Below are positions 27,116-36,716 of a DNA stretch of 64,000 nt, one piece after another. Origin of the DNA: Serratia oryzae (GTDB lineage Bacteria > Pseudomonadota > Gammaproteobacteria > Enterobacterales > Enterobacteriaceae). The notes beneath the pieces were generated by a model. The model searched no databases and was not told where the DNA came from. It saw only the letters and a list, made by a program, of their open reading frames with translations. A program made the position numbers and the translations under genes. The stretch spans positions 1 to 64,000 of the forward strand of contig NZ_MOXD01000001.1 in the NCBI RefSeq assembly GCF_001976145.1, written 5' to 3'. Positions within the stretch are counted from its first letter, which is position 1; each line of letters starts with the position of its first letter.

Positions 27116-27415
27116 ATGTCTGAGTCCGAACTTCTTCAGGCGTTGTTGCAACGTATTGCCGCTCTGGAGGCCAGAGAACAATCACTGACCGCGGCTTCAA
27201 ATGCCTATCAAGCCATTATCACGACCATTTTGGGTAATTTGGATAAAACTACGCGCGACAAAATTATCACGATGATCGAGCAGGCGCATGAAATCGCCTA
27301 CGTGCGTGCTGCACAGCGTTGTGATGAAGCGAAGAAACGTAAAATCAAACAGGCTGATGACGTTGCTCAACGCATGTTTATGGTTGCCCAGGGGAAAGCC
27401 TCACAATCGCGCTGA
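27116..27415 (+). CDS. Hypothetical coiled-coil-like protein (99 aa)
   Basis: Start ATG 27116 has GGGGG-type SD; a longer frame from 27089 lacks one. The sequence is fully helical in character: 'SELLQALLQRIAALEAREQSLTAASNAYQAIITTILGNLD' with heptad leucines, then a charged basic tail. No cysteines, no membrane segment. I do not recognise the family. It could be a cytosolic dimerising protein. It lies between the dead DUF6232 gene and ylaC, on the same strand. Confidence 0.65.
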   Translation: MSESELLQALLQRIAALEAREQSLTAASNAYQAIITTILGNLDKTTRDKIITMIEQAHEIAYVRAAQRCDEAKKRKIKQADDVAQRMFMVAQGKASQSR

Positions 27416-27539
27416 ACCCGAGATATAACAGTTTACGGTGGATAATATCGTAACTGATCTACCTCGCCAGACTGCCTCTGTGTTAGCGTGAACAGATGTG
27501 GGTGGAAGTAATGATGTGCTGATGCATAAGGTCATTGCG

Positions 27540-28043
27540 ATGGATGTGATCAAAAATATCTTGATGAAAGAAATCGAGCAAATTAACCAGCAAGAGGGGC
27601 GTGATGGCAAGCCTCGCTTCAACGGTGAATTTGCACGTAACCACCGTTATTTGTGCCTGGCGATGTTTGTTGGCTATTTGGCCGTGGTTGCGGTGATGTA
27701 TCCAGTGCCTTACATGGGGCTGCTGGCTTTCTTCGGTTTTACGGCTTTTGTACTGTTTATGTTTGCCATGCTGTTGCTTGAGATTAAACCGGTTTACCGC
27801 TTTGAAGATATCGGCGTGTTGGATTTACGCGTTTGCTATAACGGTGAATGGTATTTTACCCGTGCGTTATCACCACAGGCAGTGCAAGCGTTGCTTGATG
27901 AACCCTCTGTTAGCATGGCGCTAAAAGTGCGGGTACAGGAAATTATCGCTCACAAGGGTGAGATCGATTTTTACGATGTTTACGATCTGGCCTATTCAAA
28001 GAAGCTGGATAGCCCAGTGGCAACGCTAGCTGCGCTAAACTGA
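27540..28043 (+). CDS. ylaC: Inner membrane protein of the YlaC family
   Basis: 167 residues from ATG 27540, which gives the same N-terminal length as E. coli YlaC up to 'GRDGKPRF' (E. coli 'KRDNKPRF'); AAGG lies about 9 bases upstream. Two membrane spans (~38-80) are followed by a cytosolic domain with 'YRFEDIGVLDLRVCYNGEWYFTR' and 'GEIDFYDVYDLA', both conserved in the family. Function unknown; the fold implies a membrane-anchored cytosolic domain. Confidence 0.85.
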   Translation: MDVIKNILMKEIEQINQQEGRDGKPRFNGEFARNHRYLCLAMFVGYLAVVAVMYPVPYMGLLAFFGFTAFVLFMFAMLLLEIKPVYRFEDIGVLDLRVCYNGEWYFTRALSPQAVQALLDEPSVSMALKVRVQEIIAHKGEIDFYDVYDLAYSKKLDSPVATLAALN

Positions 28044-28112
28044 AGGGTTTGCGCCCGTGTGGATGTCGATTATAATCGCTCCCTGAACTAAGTGGGTTTT
28101 GAGGGTGTTGCG

Positions 28113-28244
28113 ATGAGTGATGATATTTTCGATTTTGATATTGATGCCGAATTAGCGAAAGCTGAAGAAAAAGCGGCGCAAAAAGCCAAAGAAGTCCCGG
28201 AAGTCCTTGAAGATGAGGCGGACTGCGAGGGTTGCAAAATCTGA
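28113..28244 (+). CDS. Small acidic protein with C-terminal CEGC motif (43 aa)
   Basis: Too short for most gene finders but convincing: SD GAGGG 8 bases before ATG, then 'MSDDIFDFDIDAELAKAEEK', a Lys/Glu-rich helix, and the end 'DEADCEGCKI'. A rho-independent terminator follows 20 bp after the stop. The two closely spaced cysteines may bind metal or form a disulfide. Family not recognised. Confidence 0.7.
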   Translation: MSDDIFDFDIDAELAKAEEKAAQKAKEVPEVLEDEADCEGCKI

Positions 28245-28263
28245 TCGTGATTCCAATCAAAAG

Positions 28264-28285
28264 ACCGCTGCGGCGGTTTTTTTTT
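28264..28285 (+). terminator. Terminator of the small CEGC-protein gene
   Basis: ACCGC/GCGGT stem with 4-base loop, followed by nine T on the plus strand. Confidence 0.8.
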
Positions 28286-28299
28286 GCCTATCAAAAGGT

Positions 28300-28326
28300 A
28301 AAAAAAAGCCCGTGCTTTAGACGGGC
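28300..28326 (-). terminator. Terminator for the minus-strand small membrane peptide
   Basis: GCCCGT/ACGGGC stem, 7-base loop, followed by eight T on the minus strand. It faces the plus-strand terminator 15 bp away. Confidence 0.75.
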
Positions 28327-28455
28327 ATAACACTTGAGTATGAGGGCAATTTATTGTTTTTATCAATCCTGTTAAGCATACGCTGAATGGGCATCTGATG
28401 ATGTAGGCACATTGTAACAAAATTGTTATTTTAATCTCTTGCCGTTGTTCACGGG

Positions 28456-28566
28456 CTAGTCCAGCATGAATCCCCAGATTAACAACCCCACAACGATGAC
28501 GGTGCACAATGCCGAAACCGTGAGCAAAATCTTTCCCAGAATGTCTTTTTCTTGTTGTTGTGCCAC
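28456..28566 (-). CDS. Single-span small membrane protein (36 aa)
   Basis: GTG start with SD AAGG 5 bases upstream. The peptide is a short charged N-terminus (VAQQQEKDILGK) and one hydrophobic helix (ILLTVSALCTVIVVGLLIWGFML) ending in Asp. It resembles the many enterobacterial small inner-membrane proteins, but I cannot match it to a named one. It has its own terminator at 28300-28326. Confidence 0.65.
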   Translation of the reverse strand: MAQQQEKDILGKILLTVSALCTVIVVGLLIWGFMLD

Positions 28567-28748
28567 GTTACCTTACCCAATCAATGTGTTATGAACCCAA
28601 TCGGCGATATTCAGAGCCAGCACAGCCACGCGATGACATGTATTATTATTGAGCATAACGCCAGGCTAAAGCCCGATACTGCGCAACCCACACCGATATT
28701 GCGACAGGCAGAATACCTGGTCTTTGATAATGACTATCGTTAAGAGTT

Positions 28749-28773
28749 TTCCGGGAAGGATAAGTTCCCGGAA
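28749..28773. repeat. Perfect 9-bp inverted repeat
   Basis: TTCCGGGAA and TTCCCGGAA with 7-base loop, 37 bp after the stop of the antiporter gene (minus strand). No T-run follows; it may stabilise or end the antiporter mRNA. Confidence 0.5.
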
Positions 28774-28809
28774 TGTTGTGACTAGCGTGGTTGCGGCGGG
28801 TACTTGAGG

Positions 28810-30531
28810 TCAATCGGTAACGATCTTTACACCTATCTTAATGATTTTATTGGCTTCCATCTCGGCGATAGTCCAGGTCAGGCCATCCCACTCAACCTGA
28901 TCGCCTAACACAGCCTCACCGCCGATCAACTCGGTAACAAACTGACCGAGCGTCTGTTGACTGTCGATACCTTCCTGCAGGTTGAGGCCATAGAGCTGAG
29001 AGATATCACTCAGGCGTGCATCAGATTGCAGAATGAAATCGCCGAAAAAGCGTTCATCGGGCGTAATGGGCGGTGCAGTGCTGAACAGTTTGCCGAGCAT
29101 GGGAAGATCGTGCTCGTGGCCGATAACGCACAGAATATCATCTTCAAGCAAACGGGTACTGCCGCTGGGGTGCAATAGCTCTTTGCCGCGGAACAGGGCA
29201 GCAATATGGGTACCTGGCGGCATTTTGAGTTCGCGCAGCGCGGCCCCAACGCACCAGTTTTCTGATGTCAGTTGATAGACGAACTGCTCCCACTGGTTTT
29301 CAGGATGAATATCCAACCCCACGCGGGAAATCGGCGTCGGTGCCGGTGGCACGACCACTTTGGCTTTTCTGGCTGCGAAAGAAAGGGTTGTGCCTTGCAG
29401 CAGCAGAGAAACCAACACCACAAAGAAAGCGACATTAAAAAACAGATTCGCATTCGGCAATCCTGCCATCATGGGGAATACGGCCAGGATCACCGGCACT
29501 GCGCCGCGTAACCCGACCCAGGAGATAAATACGCGCTCGCGCAAAGTAAAGTTGCGGAAGGGCAGCAGCCCGACAAATACCGAAAGTGGCCGTGCAAACA
29601 GGATCATCCACAGTGAAAGCAGCAGGGCAGGGATCGCAATCGGTAACAGGTCATGCGGATTAAGTAATAACCCCAGAACCAGGAACATACCGATCTGGCT
29701 GAGCCAAGCCAGCCCGTCAAAGGTTTGCACAATGCCGTGCCGGTTGCGGATTGGGCGGTTGCCCAGCAGCAGCCCGCACAGGTAAACCGCCAGAATGCCA
29801 CTGCCGTCCAACGCCGTGGTCAGTGCGAAGATCAGAATACCTCCGCTGACGGCCAGCAGAGGATACAGCCCTTCAGCCAGCTTGATATGGTTGATCAGTG
29901 TCAGCAATAACCAACCGCCTCCCAGGCCAAGAATAATCCCCATACCAAACTGCTGCAGCAGGTGGGCAAGGAACATCCAGCTCAGGGAGGTTTCCCCTGC
30001 GGCAATCATGGCGATTAACGTGACGGTTAAAAACATGGCCATGGGATCGTTGCTACCGGACTCAATTTCCAACGTGGCGCTGACGCGCTCGTTCAGCCCT
30101 TTCCCCCCCAGCAAAGAAAATACGGCTGCTGCATCGGTGGAGCCAATAATTGCGCCGATCAGCAAGCCCTGAATCAGATCGAGCTTAAACAACCAGGCAG
30201 CCGCCATGCCGGTTAATCCGGCGGTGATCACAACGCCAACGGTGGCCAATGATAATGCGGGCCATAATGCAACGCGGAATGAACTGACGCGGGTACGCAT
30301 ACCCCCATCAAGCAGGATCACGGCGAGAGCCAGGTTACTGACCAGATAGGCGGCTGGGTAGTTGTCAAAAGCGATCCCGCCAGGGCCATCCACGCCGGCC
30401 AGCATGCCGATTGCCAGAAATATCACCAGAATTGGAATGCCTAATCGTGAGGAGAAAGAACTGAGGAAAATGCTTGCCCCCACCAACACGGCACCGATGA
30501 TGAACAAGCTGTTGATCGTGCTGGCATCCAA
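28810..30531 (-). CDS. cvrA: K+/H+ antiporter (CvrA/NhaP2 type, CPA1 family)
   Basis: 573 residues. About thirteen membrane spans; the catalytic region '[37 protein letters not shown]' (near 127-163) carries the essential aspartates of CPA1 exchangers. The cytosolic C-terminus holds a TrkA-C/RCK-like domain ('[40 protein letters not shown]', near 425-465) and a CorC-type tail. In E. coli and Vibrio, homologues export K+ in exchange for protons. Length equals the family norm. Single gene, promoter in the 590-bp gap upstream. Confidence 0.93.
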   Translation of the reverse strand: MDASTINSLFIIGAVLVGASIFLSSFSSRLGIPILVIFLAIGMLAGVDGPGGIAFDNYPAAYLVSNLALAVILLDGGMRTRVSSFRVALWPALSLATVGVVITAGLTGMAAAWLFKLDLIQGLLIGAIIGSTDAAAVFSLLGGKGLNERVSATLEIESGSNDPMAMFLTVTLIAMIAAGETSLSWMFLAHLLQQFGMGIILGLGGGWLLLTLINHIKLAEGLYPLLAVSGGILIFALTTALDGSGILAVYLCGLLLGNRPIRNRHGIVQTFDGLAWLSQIGMFLVLGLLLNPHDLLPIAIPALLLSLWMILFARPLSVFVGLLPFRNFTLRERVFISWVGLRGAVPVILAVFPMMAGLPNANLFFNVAFFVVLVSLLLQGTTLSFAARKAKVVVPPAPTPISRVGLDIHPENQWEQFVYQLTSENWCVGAALRELKMPPGTHIAALFRGKELLHPSGSTRLLEDDILCVIGHEHDLPMLGKLFSTAPPITPDERFFGDFILQSDARLSDISQLYGLNLQEGIDSQQTLGQFVTELIGGEAVLGDQVEWDGLTWTIAEMEANKIIKIGVKIVTD

Positions 30532-31124
30532 AATAGCGATCTCCTATAGGCAGAATGAAAGGAAGGGGGCATCAGAGCATAAGCTTTGCGTAATAATAGC
30601 CTGTTTTTCTGGTAAAACGCTAAGGCTGATTGCCAAAAGAATTAAGCTATTATTGCTATTTCGGATGAGGTTTGTAGAAAAGTGAGGTAAAAGAGCGCTA
30701 TTTCTACCTTTTATCGCTATTAATCAGCTAATTGATTGATGGTTATTATAATAAACCCAGCAGCCAAAACGCGCCTGATACTGGAAAATCCTTAAATCTC
30801 CATCGAAGTTTAAAGGTTTTTCAATGGGTTCTAATGATCGAGGGATTGCAACGCTCGTTTGACCAACACTGTTGCCTTATTCTCAACCAACCGGATAAAA
30901 AATCTGTTAAGAGCTGCGCCAACCCTAGTCATTTCTTTGTGCGAACAAGTAAAGCATCACGTTGTTGAACCATCAAACTGTCAGTTCGCTTAGCGCTGCT
31001 CGTCAGAAGCGCAGCACTACTATCAACGCAATGATGCCAGATTGCTGCAAGCGAAAACGCATTAACTGAACCTCCGTTTAAGGCTGAGAGATATATGCTG
31101 CTTCTCACATCGACAGGAGGAAAA
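30532..31124. other. Long intergenic region between cvrA and a VOC gene
   Basis: About 590 bp. Must carry the divergent promoters of cvrA and the VOC gene. No conserved ORF, RNA structure or repeat could be recognised; the short frames in it have no SD. Confidence 0.4.
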
Positions 31125-31523
31125 ATGGATCTGGTGAATGCCGTATTACGTATTGCCCGCCCAACGGATAGGTTGCAGGAAATTGCGCAAATGTACTGCC
31201 GCGGGCTGAGTTTTGCGCGGTTGGGTGAGTTTGAGGATCATCAGGGGTTTGATGGCATCATTCTTGGCCATCCGCAGCATGCCTATCATCTGGAATTTAC
31301 CCATCATCGTGGGGTGCTGGTTGGGCATGCCCCTACGCAAGACAACCTGCTGGTGTTCTATCTGCCTGATTTGGCGCAGTGGCAAGAGCGGTGTAAACAG
31401 ATGTTGGCTGCAGGATTTCAGCGCGTGCCGGCTTATAACCCTTATTGGGACATCAATGGGCAAACTTTTGCGGACTTGGATGGTTATCGTGTGGTGCTGC
31501 AGCAGCGTGCATGGCCGATGTAA
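31125..31523 (+). CDS. VOC-superfamily (glyoxalase-like) protein
   Basis: 132 residues from ATG 31125 with strong SD AGGAGG. 'RIARPTDRLQEIAQMYCRGLSF' and 'HAYHLEFTHH' fit the first betaalphabetabetabeta module, and 'GFQRVPAYNPYWDINGQTFADLDGYRVVLQQ' the second. The metal ligand positions (His64-like, Glu67-like, C-terminal Asp/Glu) are partly kept. Similar to YycE-like proteins of unknown substrate. A hairpin terminator follows the stop at once. Confidence 0.85.
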   Translation: MDLVNAVLRIARPTDRLQEIAQMYCRGLSFARLGEFEDHQGFDGIILGHPQHAYHLEFTHHRGVLVGHAPTQDNLLVFYLPDLAQWQERCKQMLAAGFQRVPAYNPYWDINGQTFADLDGYRVVLQQRAWPM

Positions 31524-31525
31524 AA

Positions 31526-31548
31526 AAGCCAGCGATAGACGCTGGCTT
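31526..31548. terminator. Terminator hairpin, first copy
   Basis: AAGCCAGCG/CGCTGGCTT, 9-bp perfect stem, 5-base loop. A run of A precedes it, giving T after the stem on the minus strand, so it can end both the VOC gene transcript and minus-strand transcripts. A near-identical copy lies at 31671-31693. Confidence 0.7.
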
Positions 31549-31670
31549 GAGGTTGATGACAAAGTAGTTTTTGAACCCGAGATACTCGGGCCTAGCGCAC
31601 CGAGGGGCGCTCCGGCGGCTTACGCCGCTACGACCCCTTCGGCACGCTCTCCCTAATAACGGGCAGTCTG
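31549..31670. repeat. GC-rich structured insert between duplicated hairpins
   Basis: This 122-bp stretch contains GCGGC-TTAC-GCCGC and several other short inverted repeats, e.g. CCGAG/CTCGG. It has no coding look. With the flanking hairpin copies it resembles a small non-coding mobile or repeat element. Identity not known to me. Confidence 0.45.
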
Positions 31671-31693
31671 AAGCCAGCGATAGGCGCTGGCTT
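31671..31693. terminator. Terminator hairpin, second copy
   Basis: AAGCCAGCG/CGCTGGCTT again, with loop ATAGG instead of ATAGA, 145 bp after the first copy. It lies 20 bp beyond the stop of the minus-strand POT transporter and probably ends its mRNA. Confidence 0.65.
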
Positions 31694-31713
31694 GAAAGAG
31701 TCACTGAACACGA

Positions 31714-33249
31714 TTAAGCGTTTGCTTTACCCTGTGTATTCTCCAGCATGCGGCGAATCGGTACGATAAGCAGAATCAGCACCGCAGCGCAGATCACCAG
31801 CGCGATCGAGCAGCGAGCGAACAGGGTTGGCAGCAGTTCCAGCTTGTCTGCTTTCACATGGCCACCGATCAGGCCAGCCGCCAGGTTACCCAAGGCGCTG
31901 GCGCAGAACCACAGGCCCATCATCTGGCCGCGCATTCTGTCCGGTGCCAGCAGCGTCATCGTTGCCAGGCCAATCGGGCTCAGGCACAGTTCACCCAGCG
32001 TCAGCATCAGAATACTGCCCACCAGCCAAAGTGGTGATACACCCGCTCCGTTATTGCTCAGCACTTGCTCAGACGCCAACATCATCAACCCAAAGCCTGC
32101 GGCAGCAAACAGAATGCCAATAACAAACTTGGCGATGCTGCTCAGACGCACTTTATTGCGCACCAGAGCAGGCCACATCCAGCTAAAGATCGGCGCCAGC
32201 AGGATGATGAACAGGGCGTTGATCGATTGGAACCACACCGCCGGGATCTCGAAATCACCCAACATACGGTTGGTGTAATCGTTGGCGAACAGGTTGAATG
32301 AAGTAGGTTTCTGCTCGAAGGCAGACCAGAAGAAGGCGGCAGATACCAGCAGGATAAAACACACCAGCAGGCGCGCGCGCTCTTTGCGGTTCAGGCCAGC
32401 AAAAAAGAACAGGTAGATAAAGTACAGCGTAACGGCAGCGGCGATCACATAAACCAGCATGCTGGCTACGGCGACCGGGTTGATTTCGATGATCCCTTGA
32501 GAAATCAGACCCACGATCGCTGCAACACCCACGGCAAGCGCCAGCAACCAGGCTCCAACACCATTTTTTTTGCTGACTGGGCTATTCCAGGTGGAGTCCA
32601 GGCCAACTTCGCTGTCATAGCGTTTCATTGAGGGCACGACAAAAATGCGGAAGATCAGCAGTGCTACCAGCATCCCGATCCCACCGATACCAAAGCCCCA
32701 GTGCCAGCCGTGCGAGCGTACCAGCCAACCGGAAACCAACGGAGCGAGGAATGAACCCATGTTGATGCCCATATAGAACAACGAGAATCCGCCGTCACGG
32801 CGCGCATCGCCTTGCTTATACAGGGTACCAACCATCACCGAAATACAGGTTTTGAACAGGCCTGAACCGAGAACGATAAACATCAGGCCGATAAAGAACA
32901 GATCGTTCCCCATGATCGCCGACAGGGCGATGGACAGGTGGCCGAGTGCGATCAGAATCGAACCATACCAAACCGCTTTTTGCTGCCCCAGCCAGTTATC
33001 GGCCAACCACCCTCCGGGCAGTGCGGCCAAATACATGCTGCCAGCAAAGATACCCACGATCGCCGAAGCATTTTCGCGTGCTAACCCCATGCCGCCATCG
33101 TAAACGGTAGCGGCCATAAACAGGATCAGTAACGGGCGGATGCCATAAAACGAGAAACGCTCCCACATCTCGGTGAAAAACAGCGAGCCGAGCGGATAAG
33201 GATGGCCGAAGAAGGTTCGGTTTTCTTTTGGTGTAACAGAGGATTGCAT
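31714..33249 (-). CDS. Proton-dependent oligopeptide transporter (POT/PTR family)
   Basis: 511 residues, 12-14 membrane spans. The POT signature 'FFTEMWERFSFYG' (ExxERF, residues ~25-37) and the PTR2 motif 'FSLFYMGINMGSFLAP' (near 155-170) are present, as is 'FEQKPTSFNLFA' in helix 7. It imports di- and tripeptides with protons across the inner membrane. Closest in feel to the larger bacterial DtpT-like branch; I do not assign dtpA/B/C/D. Monocistronic, with the duplicated hairpin as terminator. Confidence 0.9.
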   Translation of the reverse strand: MQSSVTPKENRTFFGHPYPLGSLFFTEMWERFSFYGIRPLLILFMAATVYDGGMGLARENASAIVGIFAGSMYLAALPGGWLADNWLGQQKAVWYGSILIALGHLSIALSAIMGNDLFFIGLMFIVLGSGLFKTCISVMVGTLYKQGDARRDGGFSLFYMGINMGSFLAPLVSGWLVRSHGWHWGFGIGGIGMLVALLIFRIFVVPSMKRYDSEVGLDSTWNSPVSKKNGVGAWLLALAVGVAAIVGLISQGIIEINPVAVASMLVYVIAAAVTLYFIYLFFFAGLNRKERARLLVCFILLVSAAFFWSAFEQKPTSFNLFANDYTNRMLGDFEIPAVWFQSINALFIILLAPIFSWMWPALVRNKVRLSSIAKFVIGILFAAAGFGLMMLASEQVLSNNGAGVSPLWLVGSILMLTLGELCLSPIGLATMTLLAPDRMRGQMMGLWFCASALGNLAAGLIGGHVKADKLELLPTLFARCSIALVICAAVLILLIVPIRRMLENTQGKANA

Positions 33250-33712
33250 AAAATCTTCCCAATAAAATGCGCCACCATCAAGCGGCTGTACTGTGGTTGG
33301 TATGTGCGTTTAACAAGGCGCACGCACTTTGTGCGAGTGGCCTGACAAAACCCCAGCGTAACGAGAGTCAACCTTGCTGGCCCTTTGCTTCACTTGACCA
33401 GAATTTTAGCCCCGGTGTGATATTATTTAACCATCTGATTAATGGGCGATGATTTTGTCTGACACTTATATCCCATTTTTTAGACGAAAAGTCGACAAAC
33501 ATCTACTTTGCTAGTTTTTGTTTTGTCTAAAAGTAAATTTGCAGCAATTGATGATTTATTGATCTGATCTGCCTATAACCTTTTTATAAACAATATATTA
33601 ATGTTTATATTATAGGAATTAACTTATCTCAAAAAAAGACGTTTTCTAGCAGTAAAAGTGTGGGAAATAAGGCTTAACTAAGAATAGGTAGTATGAGAGG
33701 CGATAAAAACGG
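33250..33712. other. AT-rich intergenic region between POT transporter and mdtG
   Basis: About 460 bp. It holds the POT promoter and three related GTCTRA words (33455, 33474 on the minus side, 33525), perhaps a regulator site. The left part keeps ATT-rich DNA without ORFs. No RNA gene is recognisable. Confidence 0.35.
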
Positions 33713-34951
33713 TTATTGCTCTTCCTGTGGTTTGTTTTCGGGGATCTTGGTCGGCCGCCGTTGCAGACACCACCAAGAGTAGAAAACATTAAATAACACC
33801 ACCAGAGCGGTGACGCAGAAGACGGCACGGAATCCATAGCTTGCCGATACTGCCGCACCTAGCAACGGGCCGCTGACGTTGCCGACGTCGCGGAATGACT
33901 GATTGTAGCTGAATATCCGCCCGGCAACCTGATTGGTACAGTTATAAATCAGCAATGACTGTACAGCTGGCAACAGTGCACCGTCCGCAGCGCCAAGCAG
34001 GAAGCGCAGTATGCCAAGCTGCCAGGGTTCCTGAACAAAAGCCATCGGGATCAACAGGAGCACTGAAACAATCAGCATAAACACCAGAATGCGTTCAGGG
34101 CCGATTCTATCCCCCAGCTTGCCCAATTTGGGCGCACTGATCAGCGCCGCAACCCCAGGCACCGAGGCGATCAGGCCACTAATAAACGCCAGATTGTGAG
34201 TGTCGCCAGCCAAGTCGCGCACGTACAGCGTCAAAATCGGGGCAATCGAACCGGTGGCAATCTGGATGATCATTGAGGTCACAAACAGGCTAAGGATCAG
34301 TTTAGGGTTTTTCAGTGCAGCAAATACCTGACGCGCGTGCAGCATGTCTTTTTTCTTTACCGGCGTGAATTGCTCTTTCACACAGAATAATGTCAGCAGG
34401 AAGCAGATAAACAGCACGGTTGCGGTGATGAAGAATACCGGGCGTAAGCCGTATTGATCGGCCAGCAAGCCGCCGATCAATGGGCCGATCAAGGCACCGC
34501 TGACGCCGCCGGTGGAGAGGGTACCCAAGGCCCAACCGCTACGGTTGCGCGGAACCTGAGTGGCAATCAAGGCGTTGGCATTGGGAATGAAACCGCCCAA
34601 TAACCCCAGCAGCGCACGCAGCAGCAGAAATTGCCAAATATTCTGCGCCATCCCCATCAGAACCATCACGATCGCCATACCCAAGGCCGAGCGCAGCAGC
34701 ATCAATCTACGCCCGTGCCGATCGGCGAGGCCACCCCAGAAGGGGGAAGCAACGGCTGAAAACAGGAAGGTGATGCTGAAAACCAGGCCGGACCACATAT
34801 TCAGTTCTTGATGGCCGCTAACGCCAAGGGCTTCAACGTACAACGGCAGGAATGGCATGACCAGACTGAACGCAGAGCCTGTCAAAAAGCACCCAATCCA
34901 GGTGATAAACAGGTTTCGTCGCCAGTTAACGGGTTCTGATGCCAAAGCCAT
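33713..34951 (-). CDS. mdtG: MFS multidrug efflux transporter MdtG
   Basis: 412 residues, twelve spans, closely similar to E. coli MdtG throughout ('[21 protein letters not shown]' at helix 1, '[21 protein letters not shown]' as MFS motif A, '[20 protein letters not shown]' and '[18 protein letters not shown]'). Drug/proton antiporter of the DHA1 group; in E. coli it raises fosfomycin and deoxycholate tolerance and belongs to the Mar/Sox/Rob regulon. Upstream neighbour in E. coli is lpxL; here a YciI-like gene lies between. Confidence 0.95.
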   Translation of the reverse strand: MALASEPVNWRRNLFITWIGCFLTGSAFSLVMPFLPLYVEALGVSGHQELNMWSGLVFSITFLFSAVASPFWGGLADRHGRRLMLLRSALGMAIVMVLMGMAQNIWQFLLLRALLGLLGGFIPNANALIATQVPRNRSGWALGTLSTGGVSGALIGPLIGGLLADQYGLRPVFFITATVLFICFLLTLFCVKEQFTPVKKKDMLHARQVFAALKNPKLILSLFVTSMIIQIATGSIAPILTLYVRDLAGDTHNLAFISGLIASVPGVAALISAPKLGKLGDRIGPERILVFMLIVSVLLLIPMAFVQEPWQLGILRFLLGAADGALLPAVQSLLIYNCTNQVAGRIFSYNQSFRDVGNVSGPLLGAAVSASYGFRAVFCVTALVVLFNVFYSWWCLQRRPTKIPENKPQEEQ

Positions 34952-35150
34952 AGGGTTCCGTGCTGAAAGTGAAAAGCCTTTTAATTACATAAAGTAAGTG
35001 CGAAAAGCTGTAATGGATAGCCCGAGAAGTATGCGCTTAATAACAAGGGTTATCAATTAACCCGAGGGGTAATTACGTGAAAATGAAATAAAGTTTTAAA
35101 AAATAACGAAAGGAGAGCCCCGCACACAGCGCCTGCGGGAATCCCAGGGT

Positions 35151-35435
35151 TTATATGCCAGCCAGTGCTTCAAATCCGGCAGAGGTCAGGGTGAGAGCCA
35201 CATCGGTAACTTCGTAATGGGCGATGGCGTTAAACGGGTCTTGCGCCAGGATGGCATCCAGGCGTGCCCGCTCGATCCCCTTCACCAGGATCACCCCACC
35301 GGTACGTGGGTTCTTACGGCCGGAAGCGATAAAGGTACCGTCCTGATAGTGCTGTTGTAACCAGGCGACGTGCCCTTCAAGGTGATTGTCGACTTCTTCG
35401 ATGGGACGATGATAGGTTAGGCTGACGACGTACAT
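35151..35435 (-). CDS. YciI-family protein
   Basis: 94 residues from ATG 35435 (SD GGGAG, 7 bases); a longer frame from 35453 has no SD. The compact alpha-beta fold shows 'MYVVSLTYHRPIEEVDNHLEGHVAWLQQHY', 'FIASGRKNPRTGGVILVKG' and 'LAQDPFNAIAHYEV', with the His and Asp typical of YciI-like dimeric proteins (putative hydrolase or dehydrochlorinase relatives). Role unknown. Inserted between mdtG and lpxL relative to E. coli. Confidence 0.85.
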   Translation of the reverse strand: MYVVSLTYHRPIEEVDNHLEGHVAWLQQHYQDGTFIASGRKNPRTGGVILVKGIERARLDAILAQDPFNAIAHYEVTDVALTLTSAGFEALAGI

Positions 35436-35502
35436 AATGGCTCCCTTTGCCAATAATAAAATCCTAGCCTCACAGGGTTAGGTCTGTTGTTCAAGCTTAC
35501 GT

Positions 35503-36423
35503 TCAATAAAGCGAAGCTTCACCCTCCGGGCGGGTTTTGAAGCGGCGATGCAGCCACATGTATTGATCCGGTGCCATCAGGATCTCCTTTTCTATCACTT
35601 TGTTCATAAATGCCGCGGCTTCCAGCTCGTTATCCAGTGGGAAGTTTTCTACTATCGGCTGTATGATCAATTCATATCCTTTACCTTGCGGCAGACGGCG
35701 AGGAGTGAAAGGAATAATGGCCGGTTTGCTCATCCGCACCAGCATGTAGCTGCCGGTGGTGGTCGCGGCTTTTTCGACCGCAAACAGCGGCACAAACACG
35801 CTGCTGCGCGGGCCGTAATCGTGATCCGGCGCGTACCAGATGATCTCACCCTGTTTCAGGGCGCGGATCATCCCTTTGACGTCTTTGCGATCCAGCATCG
35901 ATTTGTTGGAGCGCATACGGCCCCGGGTTTGCAGCCAATCCATCAGAGGGTTGTCATGTGGGCGGTAAACCCCGATGCCCGGATTATGGATGCCAAAAAT
36001 CCGTGCTCCCAGCTCCAGCGTCAGAAAATGCAGCCCGATCAGCAATACCCCTTGTTGGTTGCGGCGTGCCTGCTCAAGATGCTGCAAGCCGCTAATCTTA
36101 AACCAGCGTTCAATGCGCCAGTCTGGCCAGAACCAGGCCATACCGGTTTCGAACAGCCCCATTCCCACCGACTCAAAGTTCTTTACGATCAACGCATCAC
36201 GCTCCGCCTTTGGCATTTCTGGAAAGCACAGCTCGATGTTACGCTGCGCAATCGCGACCCGGCGTTTCAGAAAACGCATGGAGAAGCGCCCCAGCCCGGT
36301 CCCGAGAGAGTAAATAACTGGGTAAGGGAGCAGAACCAGCAGATACAGTAAACCGATGCCGAACCAGGTGAGCCAGTAGCGGGGATGCAGTAAAGATCGA
36401 TTAAAAGAAGGAACTTGAGTCAT
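35503..36423 (-). CDS. lpxL: Lauroyl acyltransferase of Kdo2-lipid IVA
   Basis: 306 residues. One membrane span near 18-40, then the LABLAT acyltransferase domain with catalytic HX4E (His132, Glu137 in 'LHFLTLELG'), the same positions as in E. coli LpxL, and '[21 protein letters not shown]'. It adds the secondary lauroyl chain to lipid A at the inner face of the inner membrane. Strong identity to LpxL in both ends ('HPRYWLTW', '[15 protein letters not shown]') and its neighbours mdtG and trhO separate it from LpxM and LpxP. Confidence 0.94.
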   Translation of the reverse strand: MTQVPSFNRSLLHPRYWLTWFGIGLLYLLVLLPYPVIYSLGTGLGRFSMRFLKRRVAIAQRNIELCFPEMPKAERDALIVKNFESVGMGLFETGMAWFWPDWRIERWFKISGLQHLEQARRNQQGVLLIGLHFLTLELGARIFGIHNPGIGVYRPHDNPLMDWLQTRGRMRSNKSMLDRKDVKGMIRALKQGEIIWYAPDHDYGPRSSVFVPLFAVEKAATTTGSYMLVRMSKPAIIPFTPRRLPQGKGYELIIQPIVENFPLDNELEAAAFMNKVIEKEILMAPDQYMWLHRRFKTRPEGEASLY

Positions 36424-36716
36424 GTGTTCTCAGCTTAGAAGCAGTCATTTAACAGTAGTAACAGAGAAATTATCGGGGCAGCGATCCGAAGATTTTGCCT
36501 CATGTGATGATTTTCCTGCCGTTTATTACCCTCTATTGTGACATTTTTCTATTGCAACAGGAAAACCCACAGCATTAAAACATCATTTTTTGCCTTGAAC
36601 CGGGTAAGAATGATGGTTTTTTTAGCAAAACCAGTACTAAAAGACGCCAGGCGTCATAAACGGCTTCTGGCGAATGCTAGAAAAGGGCGGGCGCAATGGC
36701 CCGCTCCAGACAGCCT

